Position numbers and translations under genes: made by a program. A stretch of 64,000 nt of DNA, taken from the NCBI RefSeq assembly GCF_018798885.1, contig NZ_CP076361.1, forward strand, positions 868,001 through 932,000, in the 5' to 3' direction. Origin of the DNA: Gemmobacter fulvus. Its GTDB lineage: Bacteria > Pseudomonadota > Alphaproteobacteria > Rhodobacterales > Rhodobacteraceae. The notes beneath the pieces are model-generated. The model did not search any database and had not been told where the DNA came from. It saw nothing but the letters and a program-made list of their open reading frames with translations. This document shows, in pieces, positions 1 to 9,364 of the stretch. Within the stretch, counting starts at the first letter, position 1. Each line of letters begins with the position of its first letter.

Positions 1-752
1 GGGGCTCGCTCTATTCCGATATTTTCGAGGTCGGCGCCTCGGGCACGCAGTATTTTTCGTTCCAGATGGGCGTGTCGGGCAATGTGATCCTCAACCCGAA
101 CATTTCGCAGCTGGGTTATACCCTGACGCTGGAGCGGATCGGGCCGTCGATCATCAATGGCACCGCCCGCAACGACAACCGCAGCGGCGACAGCGGGTCG
201 AACAAGATGTTCGGCTTTGGCGGCAATGACACGCTGAATGGCCTCGGCGGCACCGATACGCTGGAAGGCGGCACCGGGCAGGATGTGCTGTCGGGCGGCA
301 AGGGCAATGATCAGCTGCTGGGCGGCAGCGGCAATGACCGGCTGACCGGCGATTCCGGCGCGGATCGTCTGGATGGCGGGGCCGGCAAGGATACGCTCAG
401 CGGTGGCACCGGCAAGGATACCCTGATCGGTGGCGCGGGCGACGATGTGTTCCAGTTCAAGGATCGCCCCGGCAAGACCACTGCCGATACGATCCGCGAT
501 TTTGGTCAGGGCAATGACCGGATCGCGCTGGATGACGCCGTGTTCACCGGCTTTGACGACACCGGGCGGCTGGATGCCGATGCCTTTGTGATCGGCAAAT
601 CGGCCCAGACCGAAGATCACCGCATCATCTATGCCCGCTCCAGCGGCGAGATCTACTACGATGCTGACGGGGTTGGCGGCGCAAGCCGCGTGCTGATCGC
701 CCGCGTCGAGCCGGGCCTGACGCTGAGCGCCGACGATTTCATGGTGTTCTGA
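1..752 (+). CDS. RTX-repeat calcium-binding secreted protein, C-terminal part (5' truncated)
   Basis: The frame is open from the first bases of the window, so the start lies upstream and about 249 residues are visible. Roughly positions 215-455 encode tandem glycine/aspartate nonapeptides of the GGxGxDxLx type (for example GGTGQDVLS and GGAGKDTLS), the calcium-binding beta-roll of RTX proteins. The repeats are followed by a C-terminal domain of about 90 residues ending in a short hydrophobic tail, as in type I secretion substrates. The protein is therefore probably exported through an ABC/MFP/TolC machine and folds outside the cell on calcium. The N-terminal effector domain is outside the window, so the activity (protease, lipase, adhesin or other) cannot be told. 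Confidence 0.9.
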   Translation, partial: GSLYSDIFEVGASGTQYFSFQMGVSGNVILNPNISQLGYTLTLERIGPSIINGTARNDNRSGDSGSNKMFGFGGNDTLNGLGGTDTLEGGTGQDVLSGGKGNDQLLGGSGNDRLTGDSGADRLDGGAGKDTLSGGTGKDTLIGGAGDDVFQFKDRPGKTTADTIRDFGQGNDRIALDDAVFTGFDDTGRLDADAFVIGKSAQTEDHRIIYARSSGEIYYDADGVGGASRVLIARVEPGLTLSADDFMVF

Positions 753-782
753 GGCCGTCTTGGCCCTTGGCCTGCGCGGCGG

Positions 783-2006
783 TCAGTCCGCGCGGGCCTG
801 CCCCTCAGGGGCGCTCAGATCGCCCTGAAACACCGCCGAGACTTCGGCGCGGATGATGCGGGCAATCTGCGCACAATCGTCAAGGCTGAAGGTCAGCGGC
901 AGCCGCATGTCCAGAATGGCATGCAGCACCCTGTCACTCGCGGGCATCGGTTCTGACGGGGCATAGGCCCAGTTTTCATAACGCGAGGTGAAGGCGACCG
1001 GATCGGGCGCGCCGAACCATTTAAGCTCCACCCCCCGCGCGGCACAGCGCGCCACCACGGCGCGGATCGCCTCGGGTGCCCAATCCAGCAGCAGGAACTG
1101 ATAGGACGAGGCCACGAACCCTTCGGCCTCGGGGCGGGCAATCCGGGTCAGGCCGGGGGTCTGCGCCAGCCCGTCATCCACCACCTGATAGCGCGCATTC
1201 CAGCGGGCGCATTGCGTCGCCAGATCCGCCAGTTGCGGGCGCAGGATCGCCGCGCGCAGATTGTCCATCCGGCCCGAAATATTCGGCGTGACCAGCCGCA
1301 GATCGGCAAAGGCCTCGGGCGGCGGGGCGGCGCGGTGCCGGTCATAGAGCATGTAGCTGCCCGACAGCAGGATCGCCCGCGCCATCGCCTGCGCATCATC
1401 CGAAATCAGCAGACCGCCCTCGCCGGAATTGGCGTGTTTGTATGTCTGCGTCGAATAGCAGCCCATCGCGCCCCAGCGCCCGGTCAGGCGGCCCTGCCAG
1501 GCCGCGCCCATAGTATGCGCGCAATCCTCGATCACCGTGATGCCCCGCGCGTCACACAGCCGCATCAGGGCCGCCATGTCGCAGATATGGCCGCGCATAT
1601 GGCTCAGCATCAGCACCCGCGCCTGCCCGGCCTTGGCGGCCAGATCGTCGAGGTCGATCACCAGCCCTTCGGTGACACCGACAAACACCGGCACCGCCCC
1701 CACGCTGGCAATCGCGCCGGGCACCGGGGCCAGCGTGAAGGCATTGGTCAACACCCGGTCGCCCGGCCCCACGCCGTAGGCGCGCAGGGCACAGGCCAGC
1801 GCATACCCGCCCGAGGCCACGGCGAGGCAATAACGCGCGCCGGTCTGGGCGGCGAATTCCTCTTCCAGAAGCGCCGCCTCGGCGACTTCGCCCGCTGCGG
1901 TGTTGTAACGATGCAAACGCCCCGATTGCATCACCCGCAGGGCTGCGGCAATCGCGGCCTCGGGGATCGGGTCTTGCTGGGTGAAGCTGCCGGTAAATCG
2001 TTCCAT
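783..2006 (-). CDS. DegT/DnrJ/EryC1/StrS-family PLP-dependent aminotransferase
   Basis: The 407-residue product has the layout of sugar-nucleotide aminotransferases of the DegT/StrS family (fold type I). The visible marks are an N-terminal segment resembling the family's substrate-binding start, VIEDCAHTMGA (the Asp that contacts the PLP ring nitrogen), and TYKHANSGEGG, where the Lys near residue 190 should form the Schiff base. The ATG at 2006 is preferred to one 17 codons upstream because family similarity begins with MERFTG. Members aminate keto-sugars for surface polysaccharides or antibiotics, or act as dehydratases. No other sugar-nucleotide gene is adjacent, so the substrate is unknown. 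It converges with the RTX gene. Confidence 0.85.
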   Translation of the reverse strand: MERFTGSFTQQDPIPEAAIAAALRVMQSGRLHRYNTAAGEVAEAALLEEEFAAQTGARYCLAVASGGYALACALRAYGVGPGDRVLTNAFTLAPVPGAIASVGAVPVFVGVTEGLVIDLDDLAAKAGQARVLMLSHMRGHICDMAALMRLCDARGITVIEDCAHTMGAAWQGRLTGRWGAMGCYSTQTYKHANSGEGGLLISDDAQAMARAILLSGSYMLYDRHRAAPPPEAFADLRLVTPNISGRMDNLRAAILRPQLADLATQCARWNARYQVVDDGLAQTPGLTRIARPEAEGFVASSYQFLLLDWAPEAIRAVVARCAARGVELKWFGAPDPVAFTSRYENWAYAPSEPMPASDRVLHAILDMRLPLTFSLDDCAQIARIIRAEVSAVFQGDLSAPEGQARAD

Positions 2007-2115
2007 GCCGGATACATGATGCGCAGGCGCGCGCCTGTCAACGCAGCGGCGCAACAAGGCCTTGGCACCGCCCGGTCAACATGCAACCAAGGGATGTCCC
2101 AGCCGGAGCTTTGCC

Positions 2116-2466
2116 ATGCGTCTGACCGCCCTGTTGTTTGCCGCCGCGCTTGCGGCATTTGCCCCCGGCAGCGCCCGCGCCGATCTGGTGATCACTGGGC
2201 GCGATGCCCAGAAACTGCATTGCGCGGGCCTGCTCTGGGTCGTGTCGGAACGGCTGGATCGCGGCGGTTTGCTGCCGCCGGAAAGCCTGATGCAGGCGCG
2301 CACGGCGGCGCTGATGATCCTGTCGCAGTTGCCGGGCAGCGAACGGGATCGCGCGCGGGCTTTGGCCCAGCGGGCGGCGCGGATCGGCCAGAACCGCGAC
2401 ACCGTGGCACTGATGGAGGAATTTGACCGCAACGCGGCCTGGTGTCAGCGCAATTTCCTCAACTGA
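2116..2466 (+). CDS. Small secreted protein of unknown function
   Basis: The 116-residue protein starts with a classical Sec signal peptide (MRLTALLFAAALAAF...GSARA, cleavage likely after residue 21-22), so the mature part of about 95 residues should be periplasmic. The ATG at 2116 is preferred to an in-frame ATG at 2062 because it places the signal peptide at the N-terminus. The mature part contains two cysteines (HCAGLLWV and WCQRNF) that could form a disulfide. I recognise no family. Its end overlaps the end of convergent gph by 8 bases. Confidence 0.7.
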   Translation: MRLTALLFAAALAAFAPGSARADLVITGRDAQKLHCAGLLWVVSERLDRGGLLPPESLMQARTAALMILSQLPGSERDRARALAQRAARIGQNRDTVALMEEFDRNAAWCQRNFLN

Positions 2467-3121
2467 GCATCTGCGCGGCAAGGCCCGGCAGATCGGCAAA
2501 CCGGTGCAGCAGCGCCTCGGGGGCCAGACGCGCCACATCCGACCCTTCGGGGCCAAAGCTGACCAGCACGCAGGGCACGCCCACGGCGGCGGCAGTCTTG
2601 CGGTCAGTCTCGGTATCACCGATCAGCATGGACCGCCTGACCACGCCCCCCGCCTGCTCCACCGCCGCAACATAGGGGGCCGGATCTGGCTTGCGGGTCG
2701 GCAAGGTATCGGCGCCGATCAGACTGCCGAACAGCCCGCGGATGCCCAGCCGCTGCACCAGCATTTCAGCCAGCGCTTCGGGTTTGTTGGTACAGATGGC
2801 GGTGGCAAAGCCCGCCGCGCGCAACGCCTCCACCGCCGCCGCCGCGCCGGGATACAACCGGGTATGCGTGTCGATCCCCTCGGCATAGGCCGCCAGCAGA
2901 ACCGGATATTGCGCGGCGACCAGTTCCGGATCCTGTTGCCCCAGCCGCGCCAGACCCGCCGTCAGCATCGCCCGCCCGCCCTGAAAGGCGATCAGCGCAT
3001 CCTGCACCGGATCCAGCACATCGCCATGGCCCAGCCCGCGAAAGCAGGCATTCGCCGCCGCGATCAGATCAGCCGAAGTATCGGCCAGCGTGCCGTCGAG
3101 ATCAAAAACAACTGTGCGCAT
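2459..3121 (-). CDS. gph: Phosphoglycolate phosphatase (HAD superfamily)
   Basis: The 220-residue protein opens with the HAD motif I FDLDGTLADT (Asp7 nucleophile, Asp9 acid/base). It has the motif II region ICTNKPEAL and the late acidic motif MLIGDTETDRKTA. These and the length fit Gph, which removes phosphate from 2-phosphoglycolate made by oxygenase side reactions or DNA end repair. The ATG at 3121 is used because HAD similarity starts at once; longer in-frame extensions lack motifs. It is divergent from glmU across a 96-base gap that must carry both promoters. Related HAD phosphatases with other substrates cannot be fully excluded. Confidence 0.88.
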   Translation of the reverse strand: MRTVVFDLDGTLADTSADLIAAANACFRGLGHGDVLDPVQDALIAFQGGRAMLTAGLARLGQQDPELVAAQYPVLLAAYAEGIDTHTRLYPGAAAAVEALRAAGFATAICTNKPEALAEMLVQRLGIRGLFGSLIGADTLPTRKPDPAPYVAAVEQAGGVVRRSMLIGDTETDRKTAAAVGVPCVLVSFGPEGSDVARLAPEALLHRFADLPGLAAQMLS

Positions 3122-3217
3122 CTTGATGAAACCTGCCGTAAGGATGTGTGAAGCCGCATGGCTTGCGCCCCGCCCGATCCCGGTTAAAACGGGCGCAACA
3201 AGAAGGAAAGGGGCACC

Positions 3218-4570
3218 ATGCCTGTCTCGCTCGTCATTCTGGCCGCCGGTCAGGGCACGCGGATGAACTCCGAACGGCCCAAAGTGCTGCATCACATCGC
3301 AGCCGCCCCGATGCTGCACCACGCCATGCAGGCGGGGCAAGCCCTGTCGCCCGACCGGGTGGTGGTGGTGGCGGGCCATGGGGCCGAGGCGGTGCGCAAG
3401 GCGGCACTGGCCTTTGATGACAACTGCGAGGTGGTGGTGCAGGCCGAACAGCTGGGCACCGGCCATGCCGTGGCGCAGGCGGCCCCGCTGCTGGCGGGGG
3501 CGGCGGGCGATACCGTGGTTCTTTACGGCGACACGCCCTTCATCCGCGCCGAGACGCTGGAGGCGATGCTACTGGCGCGGGCGCGGCACGCCGTGGTGGT
3601 GCTGGGCTTCGAGGCGCGTGACCCGGGCCGTTATGGCCGCCTGATTGCCGAGGGCGACGCCTTGCAGCGCATCGTGGAATACAAGGATGCAACAGATGAA
3701 GAACGCGCGATAACGCTTTGTAACTCTGGCGTTATCTGCGCCGACAGCGCCACGCTGTTCGATCTGGTCGCGGCGCTTGGCAATGACAATGCGGCGGGCG
3801 AATATTACCTGACCGATATTGTGGAGCTGGCCCGCGCGCGCGGCCTCTCGGCCGGTGTCGTCACCTGCCCCGAGGCCGAAACCATGGGTATCAACACCCG
3901 CGCGCAACTGGCCGAGGCGGAAGCCGCCTTCCAGAGCCGCGCCCGCGCCGAGGCGTTGGAAAACGGCGTGACGCTGACCGCGCCGGACACCGTGTTTTTC
4001 GCGCTGGATACCCATATCGGGCGCGATGCGATCATCGGAGCCAATGTGGTGTTCGGCCCCGGTGTGACCATTGAAAGCGAGGCGGAAATCCTTTCCTTCT
4101 GCCATCTGACCGGCTGTCATGTGTCGCGCGGCGCCAGCGTCGGCCCCTTTGCCCGGCTGCGCCCCGGCGCCGAGCTGGCCGAGGATGTGCATGTCGGCAA
4201 TTTCGTCGAAATCAAGAATGCCATTCTGGATGAAGGCGTGAAGGTTGGCCATCTGACCTATCTGGGCGATGCCGATGTGGGCGAGTTCACCAATATCGGC
4301 GCGGGTACCGTGACCTGCAATTATGACGGCGTGAACAAGCACCGCACCCGCATCGGCAAACGTGCCTTCATCGGATCGGACACGATGCTGGTGGCGCCGG
4401 TTTCGGTTGGCGATGGCGCGATGACCGGCTCTGGCTCGGTCATCACCCAGGACGTGCCGGGGGATGCGGTGGCGCTGGGGCGGGCCAAACAGGTGAACAA
4501 ACCCGGCCTCGCCCCGAAATTGTTCGATATGTACAAAGAGATTAAGGCAAAACGCCAGAAAGGCGCGTAA
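3218..4570 (+). CDS. glmU: Bifunctional GlmU: glucosamine-1-P acetyltransferase / GlcNAc-1-P uridyltransferase
   Basis: The 450-residue enzyme makes UDP-GlcNAc for peptidoglycan and lipid A. The N-terminal nucleotidyltransferase half begins with LAAGQGTRMNSERPKVLH (signature loop and catalytic Lys) and contains VLYGDTPFI. The C-terminal half, from about residue 250, shows left-handed beta-helix hexapeptides (for example VHVGNFVEIKNA and IGAGTVTCNYDG), which carry the acetyl-CoA site. Length matches the family. A good AAGGAAAGG ribosome site precedes the ATG. It heads an operon with glmS, one base downstream, so two consecutive steps of the pathway are co-transcribed. Confidence 0.97.
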   Translation: MPVSLVILAAGQGTRMNSERPKVLHHIAAAPMLHHAMQAGQALSPDRVVVVAGHGAEAVRKAALAFDDNCEVVVQAEQLGTGHAVAQAAPLLAGAAGDTVVLYGDTPFIRAETLEAMLLARARHAVVVLGFEARDPGRYGRLIAEGDALQRIVEYKDATDEERAITLCNSGVICADSATLFDLVAALGNDNAAGEYYLTDIVELARARGLSAGVVTCPEAETMGINTRAQLAEAEAAFQSRARAEALENGVTLTAPDTVFFALDTHIGRDAIIGANVVFGPGVTIESEAEILSFCHLTGCHVSRGASVGPFARLRPGAELAEDVHVGNFVEIKNAILDEGVKVGHLTYLGDADVGEFTNIGAGTVTCNYDGVNKHRTRIGKRAFIGSDTMLVAPVSVGDGAMTGSGSVITQDVPGDAVALGRAKQVNKPGLAPKLFDMYKEIKAKRQKGA

Positions 4571-4571
4571 A

Positions 4572-6401
4572 ATGTGCGGTATTGTTGGGGTTCTGGGCAA
4601 CAACCAGGTCGCGCCGCTTTTGGTTGAGGCGCTGAAACGGCTGGAATATCGCGGCTATGACAGCGCAGGCATCGCCACGGTGAACGACGGCGCGCTGGAT
4701 CGCCGCCGCGCCATCGGCAAGCTGGTGAACCTGTCCGACCTTCTGGTGCATGAACCGCTGGCCGGACGTGCCGGGATCGGCCATACCCGCTGGGCCACGC
4801 ATGGGGCGGCCACGGTGGCCAATGCCCATCCGCATCGCGCCGGCAGTGTGGCCGTGGTGCATAATGGCATCATCGAAAACTTCCGCGAGTTGCGGGCCGA
4901 ACTGACCGGCGCTGGCTATCACTTTGAATCCGAGACCGATACCGAAGTGGTGGCCCTTCTGCTGCGCCACGAGCTGGCGCAAGGCAAATCGCCGCGGGAT
5001 GCCGCCGAAACCGTGCTGCCGCGGCTGCATGGCGCCTTTGCGCTGTGCTTCCTGTTTGAGGGCGAGGATGATCTGCTGATCTGTGCCCGCAAAGGCTCGC
5101 CGCTTGCCATCGGCCATGGTGACGGCGAGATGTTCGTGGGCTCGGATGCCATTGCGCTGGCCCCGATGACCGACCGCATCACCTATCTCGAAGAGGGCGA
5201 CTGGGCCGTTGTCACCCGCGCCGGGGCCGAGATCTTTGATGTGGCCAACCGTCGGGCCAACCGCGCCGTGCAGCGGATCCAGGTCGATGCGACCCGCATC
5301 GAAAAGGGCGGCTACAAACATTTCATGGCCAAGGAAATTGCCGAACAGCCGGTGGTTCTGGCCGATGCGCTGAAACATTATGTGGAAAACAGCGGCGGCG
5401 CGCATCCGACCCTGCGCCTGCCCGAAGGCGTGGATTTCACCGGCGTCGACCGTCTGACGCTGGTGGCCTGTGGCACCGCCTCTTATGCCTGCCATGTGGC
5501 GAAATACTGGTTCGAGCAACTGGCGGGCCTGCCCTGCGACATCGACATCGCGTCAGAGTTCCGCTACCGCGAACCGCCGCTGTCAGACAGGTCCTGGGCG
5601 CTGTTTGTCAGCCAGTCGGGCGAAACCGCCGATACGCTGGCCGCCCTGCGCTATGCCAAGGACAAGGTGGCGAAGGTGCTGTCGGTGGTCAATGTGCCCA
5701 CCTCCTCCATCGCGCGGGAATCCGATCTGGCGCTGCCGATCCTGGCCGGGATCGAGGTCGGCGTGGCCTCGACCAAGGCCTTCACCTGCCAATTGGCCGT
5801 GCTGGCGCTGTTGGCGCTGAAAGCCGCGCAGGATCGCGGGCGGCTCACCCCGGCAGAGCTGGCCGCACATCTGGCGCAGTTCCGGCTGCTGCCCGGCCTG
5901 ATGAACCACGCGCTTGGCCTTGCCGGTGACATCGAAAAACTGTCAGAGCAACTGGCCGAGGCGCAGGACGTGCTGTTCCTTGGCCGGGGCCCGATGTTCC
6001 CACTGGCCCTGGAAGGGGCGCTGAAGCTCAAGGAAATCAGCTATATCCACGCTGAAGGCTATGCCTCGGGCGAGCTGAAACACGGCCCCATCGCGCTGAT
6101 CGACGCCCGCGTGCCGGTGATCGTGCTGGCCCCGCGCGACCATCTGTTTGAAAAGACCGTCTCCAATATGCAGGAGGTCATGGCCCGCCATGGCAAGGTG
6201 CTGCTGATGTCGGATGCGGCGGGGGTGGCCGAGGCGGGCATGGGCTGCTGGAAAACCCTGACCCTGCCGCAGGTGCCCGATCTGTTTGCGCCGATCCTCT
6301 ATGCGATCCCGGCGCAGCTGCTGGCCTATCACACCGCGATTGCCAAAGGCACCGATGTGGATCAGCCGCGCAATCTGGCCAAATCCGTGACGGTGGAGTG
6401 A
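4572..6401 (+). CDS. glmS: Glutamine-fructose-6-phosphate aminotransferase (isomerizing)
   Basis: The 609-residue cytoplasmic enzyme converts fructose-6-phosphate and glutamine to glucosamine-6-phosphate, the entry step to UDP-GlcNAc. The sequence starts MCGIVGVLGNNQ, so Cys2 is free to be the glutaminase nucleophile after Met removal. HTRWATHGA and NGIIENF mark the Ntn glutaminase domain. Two SIS domains follow (FVSQSGETADTLAAL and SYIHAEGYASGELKHGP), and the end LAKSVTVE is the conserved GlmS C-terminus. It follows glmU by one base and overlaps the next gene in a TGATG arrangement, indicating coupled translation. No GlmS ribozyme is expected or seen. Confidence 0.97.
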   Translation: MCGIVGVLGNNQVAPLLVEALKRLEYRGYDSAGIATVNDGALDRRRAIGKLVNLSDLLVHEPLAGRAGIGHTRWATHGAATVANAHPHRAGSVAVVHNGIIENFRELRAELTGAGYHFESETDTEVVALLLRHELAQGKSPRDAAETVLPRLHGAFALCFLFEGEDDLLICARKGSPLAIGHGDGEMFVGSDAIALAPMTDRITYLEEGDWAVVTRAGAEIFDVANRRANRAVQRIQVDATRIEKGGYKHFMAKEIAEQPVVLADALKHYVENSGGAHPTLRLPEGVDFTGVDRLTLVACGTASYACHVAKYWFEQLAGLPCDIDIASEFRYREPPLSDRSWALFVSQSGETADTLAALRYAKDKVAKVLSVVNVPTSSIARESDLALPILAGIEVGVASTKAFTCQLAVLALLALKAAQDRGRLTPAELAAHLAQFRLLPGLMNHALGLAGDIEKLSEQLAEAQDVLFLGRGPMFPLALEGALKLKEISYIHAEGYASGELKHGPIALIDARVPVIVLAPRDHLFEKTVSNMQEVMARHGKVLLMSDAAGVAEAGMGCWKTLTLPQVPDLFAPILYAIPAQLLAYHTAIAKGTDVDQPRNLAKSVTVE

Positions 6402-6961
6402 TGGCAAAACAGTTTGACGCCTTCAGCGACGATCACCGCAGCTTCATCGCGGCCCAGCCGATCTATTTTGTGGCCACCGCCGCGCCCGATGCCCGCATCA
6501 ACCTCAGCCCCAAGGGCATGGACAGCCTGCGCGTGATCGGCCCCAACCGGCTGATCTGGCTGAATGTCACCGGATCGGGCAATGAAACGGCGGCGCATCT
6601 GGCGCAGGATGCGCGCATGACGGTGATGTGGTGCAGCTTCTCGCAGCGCCCGCTGATCCTGCGCGCCTATGGCACGGCGCGCGTGCTGCATCTTGCCGAT
6701 GCCGACTGGCCAGAGCTTGCGGCGCTGCTGCCCGATCTGCCGGGTGCCCGGCAGATTTACGATCTGACGGTCGATCTGGTGCAGACCTCTTGCGGCTACG
6801 CCGTGCCCTTCATGGAGTTCAGCGCCGAACGCCCGGTGCTGCGCAACTGGGCCGAAGGCAAGGGCCCTGACGGGCTGCGCGACTATTGGTCGGACCGGAA
6901 CCGCCAATCCATCGACGGGCTGCCCACCGGCATCGCCGCCAATCTCGGAGAGACAGAATGA
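6401..6961 (+). CDS. Pyridoxamine 5'-phosphate oxidase-like flavin-binding protein
   Basis: The 186-residue protein resembles the PNPOx-like split-barrel family: an N-terminal beta-barrel region with INLSPKGMDSLRVIG, followed by LILRAYGTARV and a Cys-containing segment QTSCGYAVPF. Such proteins bind FMN or F420 and are often annotated only as PPOX class; true PdxH is encoded separately in this window. The ATG at 6401 overlaps the glmS stop (TGATG), so translation is probably coupled. Its end overlaps the next ATG (ATGA). The substrate cannot be told; an oxidoreductase or heme/flavin-binding role is likely. Confidence 0.75.
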   Translation: MAKQFDAFSDDHRSFIAAQPIYFVATAAPDARINLSPKGMDSLRVIGPNRLIWLNVTGSGNETAAHLAQDARMTVMWCSFSQRPLILRAYGTARVLHLADADWPELAALLPDLPGARQIYDLTVDLVQTSCGYAVPFMEFSAERPVLRNWAEGKGPDGLRDYWSDRNRQSIDGLPTGIAANLGETE

Positions 6962-7653
6962 CCCCGACCGAGGCTCTGGCCCAGATCGAAGCCGCCGCCC
7001 TGCCCGGAAAAGCCGCCGAAATGGCCGCCTATCACAAGGCCGAACGTCGGTATCTGGGCACCGCAAACCCCGAGATCGACGCACTGACCAAAGCCTGGCG
7101 GGCGGAACTGACGCTTGAGGATCGCCTTGCGCTGGCCGAGGCCCTGTGGGTCAGCAATATCCATGAAGGCCGCATCGCCGCCGCCAAATTGTTGACGCAA
7201 GCCCGCATCCGCCCGGATGACAGCGCCGCCTGGCAGCTGATTCAAGGCTGGGTGCCGGACTTTGACGCCTGGGCCATTGCCGATCATGCCACCATTGCGG
7301 GGCAGAAGCGCGTGATGGCCGACCCAGAGCGGCTGGACGCGGTCGAAGCCTGGATCACCGCCCCGAATATGTGGGTGCGCCGTGCCGCGCTGGTCATCAC
7401 CCTGCCCTTCGCAAAGCTCGCCTTTCCGAAACCGGCAGAGCTTGCGGCACGCGAACGCGCCTTGGGCTGGGCCGCCGCTTATGTGGGCGATCGGGACTGG
7501 TTCATCCAGAAGGCCATCGCAAGCTGGCTGCGCGATCTGTCAAAGCATGATGCCGCCCGCGCCGCGCAGTTTCTGGCCGAACATGGGCCTTACCTGAAAT
7601 CCTTTGCCCGCAAGGAAGCGGCGCAATACCTGCCCGCCTCCGACGCGTCGTGA
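6958..7653 (+). CDS. AlkD-like DNA alkylation repair protein
   Basis: The 231-residue, almost entirely alpha-helical protein fits the AlkD/DNA alkylation repair family of HEAT-like DNA glycosylases, which remove alkylated bases without base flipping. Supporting marks are RYLGTANPEIDALTKAW near the N-terminus, the paired WVRRAALV and DWFIQKAIASWLRDL segments, and the C-terminal KEAAQYLP. The ATG at 6958 sits in an ATGA overlap with the preceding stop, and a longer frame upstream lies inside that gene. It ends the glmU-glmS operon, just before a strong hairpin at 7660. Whether this member is an active glycosylase is not shown. Confidence 0.75.
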   Translation: MTPTEALAQIEAAALPGKAAEMAAYHKAERRYLGTANPEIDALTKAWRAELTLEDRLALAEALWVSNIHEGRIAAAKLLTQARIRPDDSAAWQLIQGWVPDFDAWAIADHATIAGQKRVMADPERLDAVEAWITAPNMWVRRAALVITLPFAKLAFPKPAELAARERALGWAAAYVGDRDWFIQKAIASWLRDLSKHDAARAAQFLAEHGPYLKSFARKEAAQYLPASDAS

Positions 7654-7659
7654 CCGTGC

Positions 7660-7687
7660 CGCCGGGAGGGCTTTTGCCCTCCCGGCG
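7660..7687. terminator. Bidirectional hairpin terminator between convergent genes
   Basis: A perfect 12-bp inverted repeat with a 4-base TTTT loop (arm CGCCGGGAGGGC) lies 6 bases after the AlkD-like gene and 8 bases beyond the stop of the convergent lipoprotein gene. The stem is GC-rich. No long T tract follows on either strand, so it could act as a weak intrinsic terminator or an RNA-stabilising end for both transcripts. Confidence 0.7.
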
Positions 7688-7695
7688 CATGGGGA

Positions 7696-8163
7696 TCAGC
7701 GCGGGAATACCTCGACCTGCGGCAGATCGGTCAGGCCAAGACCGGCCGCCCGAAACGCCGCGAGCGACAGTTGCGCCGCCCCGTCGCCCGGCAACAGATC
7801 CACCTGCACCGTCTGCCCGCCTGCGGTCTTGACAAGCCCCGGCACCGGCGCGCTAACCAGCGACGATTTCAGCCAGAAGCCCGGCACCGTCACATCCCCC
7901 AGACTGACCACCACCTTGCCCAAAGGCGCCACCTGCACCGGAACCGTGGCCGCTGTGGCCGCCGCCCGTTGTGCTTCGGTTGTGGTATCCAGCGTCTCGG
8001 CGGTTCTGGCCCCGGCGCTGGGGCGCGGTGCCGTCAGCGCAGGGCTGGGGGCGGCAGCGACGGGCGCAGCCGTCCGCGTCTCCTCGCGTTTCAGAAAATC
8101 CGGCATCGCCCCGCAGCCCGCCAGCAGCGCGGCGCATAGCCCAAAACCCATCCAGCGCAGCAT
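7696..8163 (-). CDS. Small predicted lipoprotein of unknown function
   Basis: The 155-residue protein begins MLRWMGFGLCAALLAGCGAM, a type II signal peptide with lipobox LLAGC, so it should be lipidated at Cys17 and attached to a membrane. The central part is rich in Ala, Pro and Thr and likely flexible. The last 70 residues (SLGDVTVPGFWLKS ... QVEVFPR) look folded. From memory, similar proteins in Rhodobacterales carry the name D-galactarate dehydratase, which this size and lipobox do not support. It is monocistronic and divergent from moaA. Confidence 0.7.
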   Translation of the reverse strand: MLRWMGFGLCAALLAGCGAMPDFLKREETRTAAPVAAAPSPALTAPRPSAGARTAETLDTTTEAQRAAATAATVPVQVAPLGKVVVSLGDVTVPGFWLKSSLVSAPVPGLVKTAGGQTVQVDLLPGDGAAQLSLAAFRAAGLGLTDLPQVEVFPR

Positions 8164-8269
8164 GATATTCTCCTCTGCAATCTTGGGGATACGATAGTCG
8201 GGGGGGAACGGCGCAGCAACCGTCGCTTTCGCGCTTGCTGCACCGGGGGCAAAGGCTTAGAATCATTCC

Positions 8270-9274
8270 ATGAACGCTCCATTGATCGACCCCTTCGCCC
8301 GCGCGATCAGTTACTTGCGCGTCTCGGTCACTGACCGCTGCGATTTCCGCTGCGTCTATTGCATGTCGGAAAATATGACCTTCCTGCCCAAGGCCGACCT
8401 TCTGACGCTGGAAGAGCTGGACCGCATGTGTTCCACCTTCATCGGGCTTGGCGTCGAAAAGCTGCGCATCACCGGCGGCGAGCCTTTGGTGCGCAAGGGC
8501 ATCCTGACCTTCTTTCAGGCGATGAAACGGCATCTGGACCGTGGCGCGCTGAAAGAGCTGACGCTGACCACCAATGGCAGCCAGCTTGCCCGCTATGCGG
8601 CGGATCTGGCCGCCTGTGGCGTGCGGCGGATCAATGTCTCGCTCGATACGCTGGATGCGACGAAGTTCGCGCAGATCACCCGCTGGGGGCGGCTGCCGCA
8701 GGTTCTGGAGGGCATAACTGCCGCCAAGGCTGCGGGCTTGCGCGTCAAGATCAACACCGTGGCGCTGAAAGGCTTCAACGAAGATGAACTGTTCACGCTG
8801 GTCGACTGGTGTGCGCAGGAAGGCCATGACCTGACCTTCATCGAGGTGATGCCGATGGGCGATCTGGGCAATGAGGATCGGCTGGACCAGTATTGGCCGC
8901 TGTCCGACCTGCGCGCCCGCTTGGCCACGCGCTTTACCGTCACCGATCTGGCCGAGCGCACGGGTGGCCCCGCCCGCTATCTGCGGCTGGAACAGACCGG
9001 GCAGAAGATCGGCTTTATCACGCCCCTGACCCATAATTTCTGCGAAAGCTGCAACCGCGTGCGGCTGACCTGCACCGGCGAATTGTATATGTGCCTTGGG
9101 CAAGAGGATATGGCCGACCTGCGCGCGCCGCTGCGGGCCAGTGCCGATGATGCCGTGCTGGTGCAGGCCATCCGCGATGCGATCCTGAAAAAGCCGAAAG
9201 GGCATGATTTCGATTATTCCCGCCAGAAAGTCGCGGGGCAGATGACCCGCCACATGAGCCATACGGGTGGCTGA
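8270..9274 (+). CDS. moaA: GTP 3',8-cyclase (molybdenum cofactor biosynthesis)
   Basis: The 334-residue radical SAM enzyme converts GTP to 3',8-cyclo-GTP, the first step of molybdopterin synthesis. The N-terminal cluster motif is CDFRCVYC (Cys24, Cys28, Cys31). [11 protein letters not shown] is the SAM-binding GGEP motif. The second cluster is in [19 protein letters not shown], and the chain ends HTGG, the C-terminal Gly-Gly that enters the active site in MoaA. Length is typical. No moaB/C/D/E or mod genes are adjacent, so it stands alone here. Confidence 0.96.
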   Translation: MNAPLIDPFARAISYLRVSVTDRCDFRCVYCMSENMTFLPKADLLTLEELDRMCSTFIGLGVEKLRITGGEPLVRKGILTFFQAMKRHLDRGALKELTLTTNGSQLARYAADLAACGVRRINVSLDTLDATKFAQITRWGRLPQVLEGITAAKAAGLRVKINTVALKGFNEDELFTLVDWCAQEGHDLTFIEVMPMGDLGNEDRLDQYWPLSDLRARLATRFTVTDLAERTGGPARYLRLEQTGQKIGFITPLTHNFCESCNRVRLTCTGELYMCLGQEDMADLRAPLRASADDAVLVQAIRDAILKKPKGHDFDYSRQKVAGQMTRHMSHTGG

Positions 9275-9292
9275 GCGGGATCAGAACAGGAT

Positions 9293-9326
9293 CCGCAGGG
9301 GTCTTTCTGATGGCGGAGCCCTGCGG
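9293..9326 (+). terminator. Possible terminator after moaA
   Basis: An 8-bp inverted repeat (CCGCAGGG / CCCTGCGG) with an 18-base loop lies 18 bases after the moaA stop and is followed by CTGTCTTTTG. The long loop and weak T tract make this only a tentative terminator. Confidence 0.35.
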
Positions 9327-9364
9327 CTGTCTTTTGAAAACTGTGTCATGCAGGGCCGATCCGA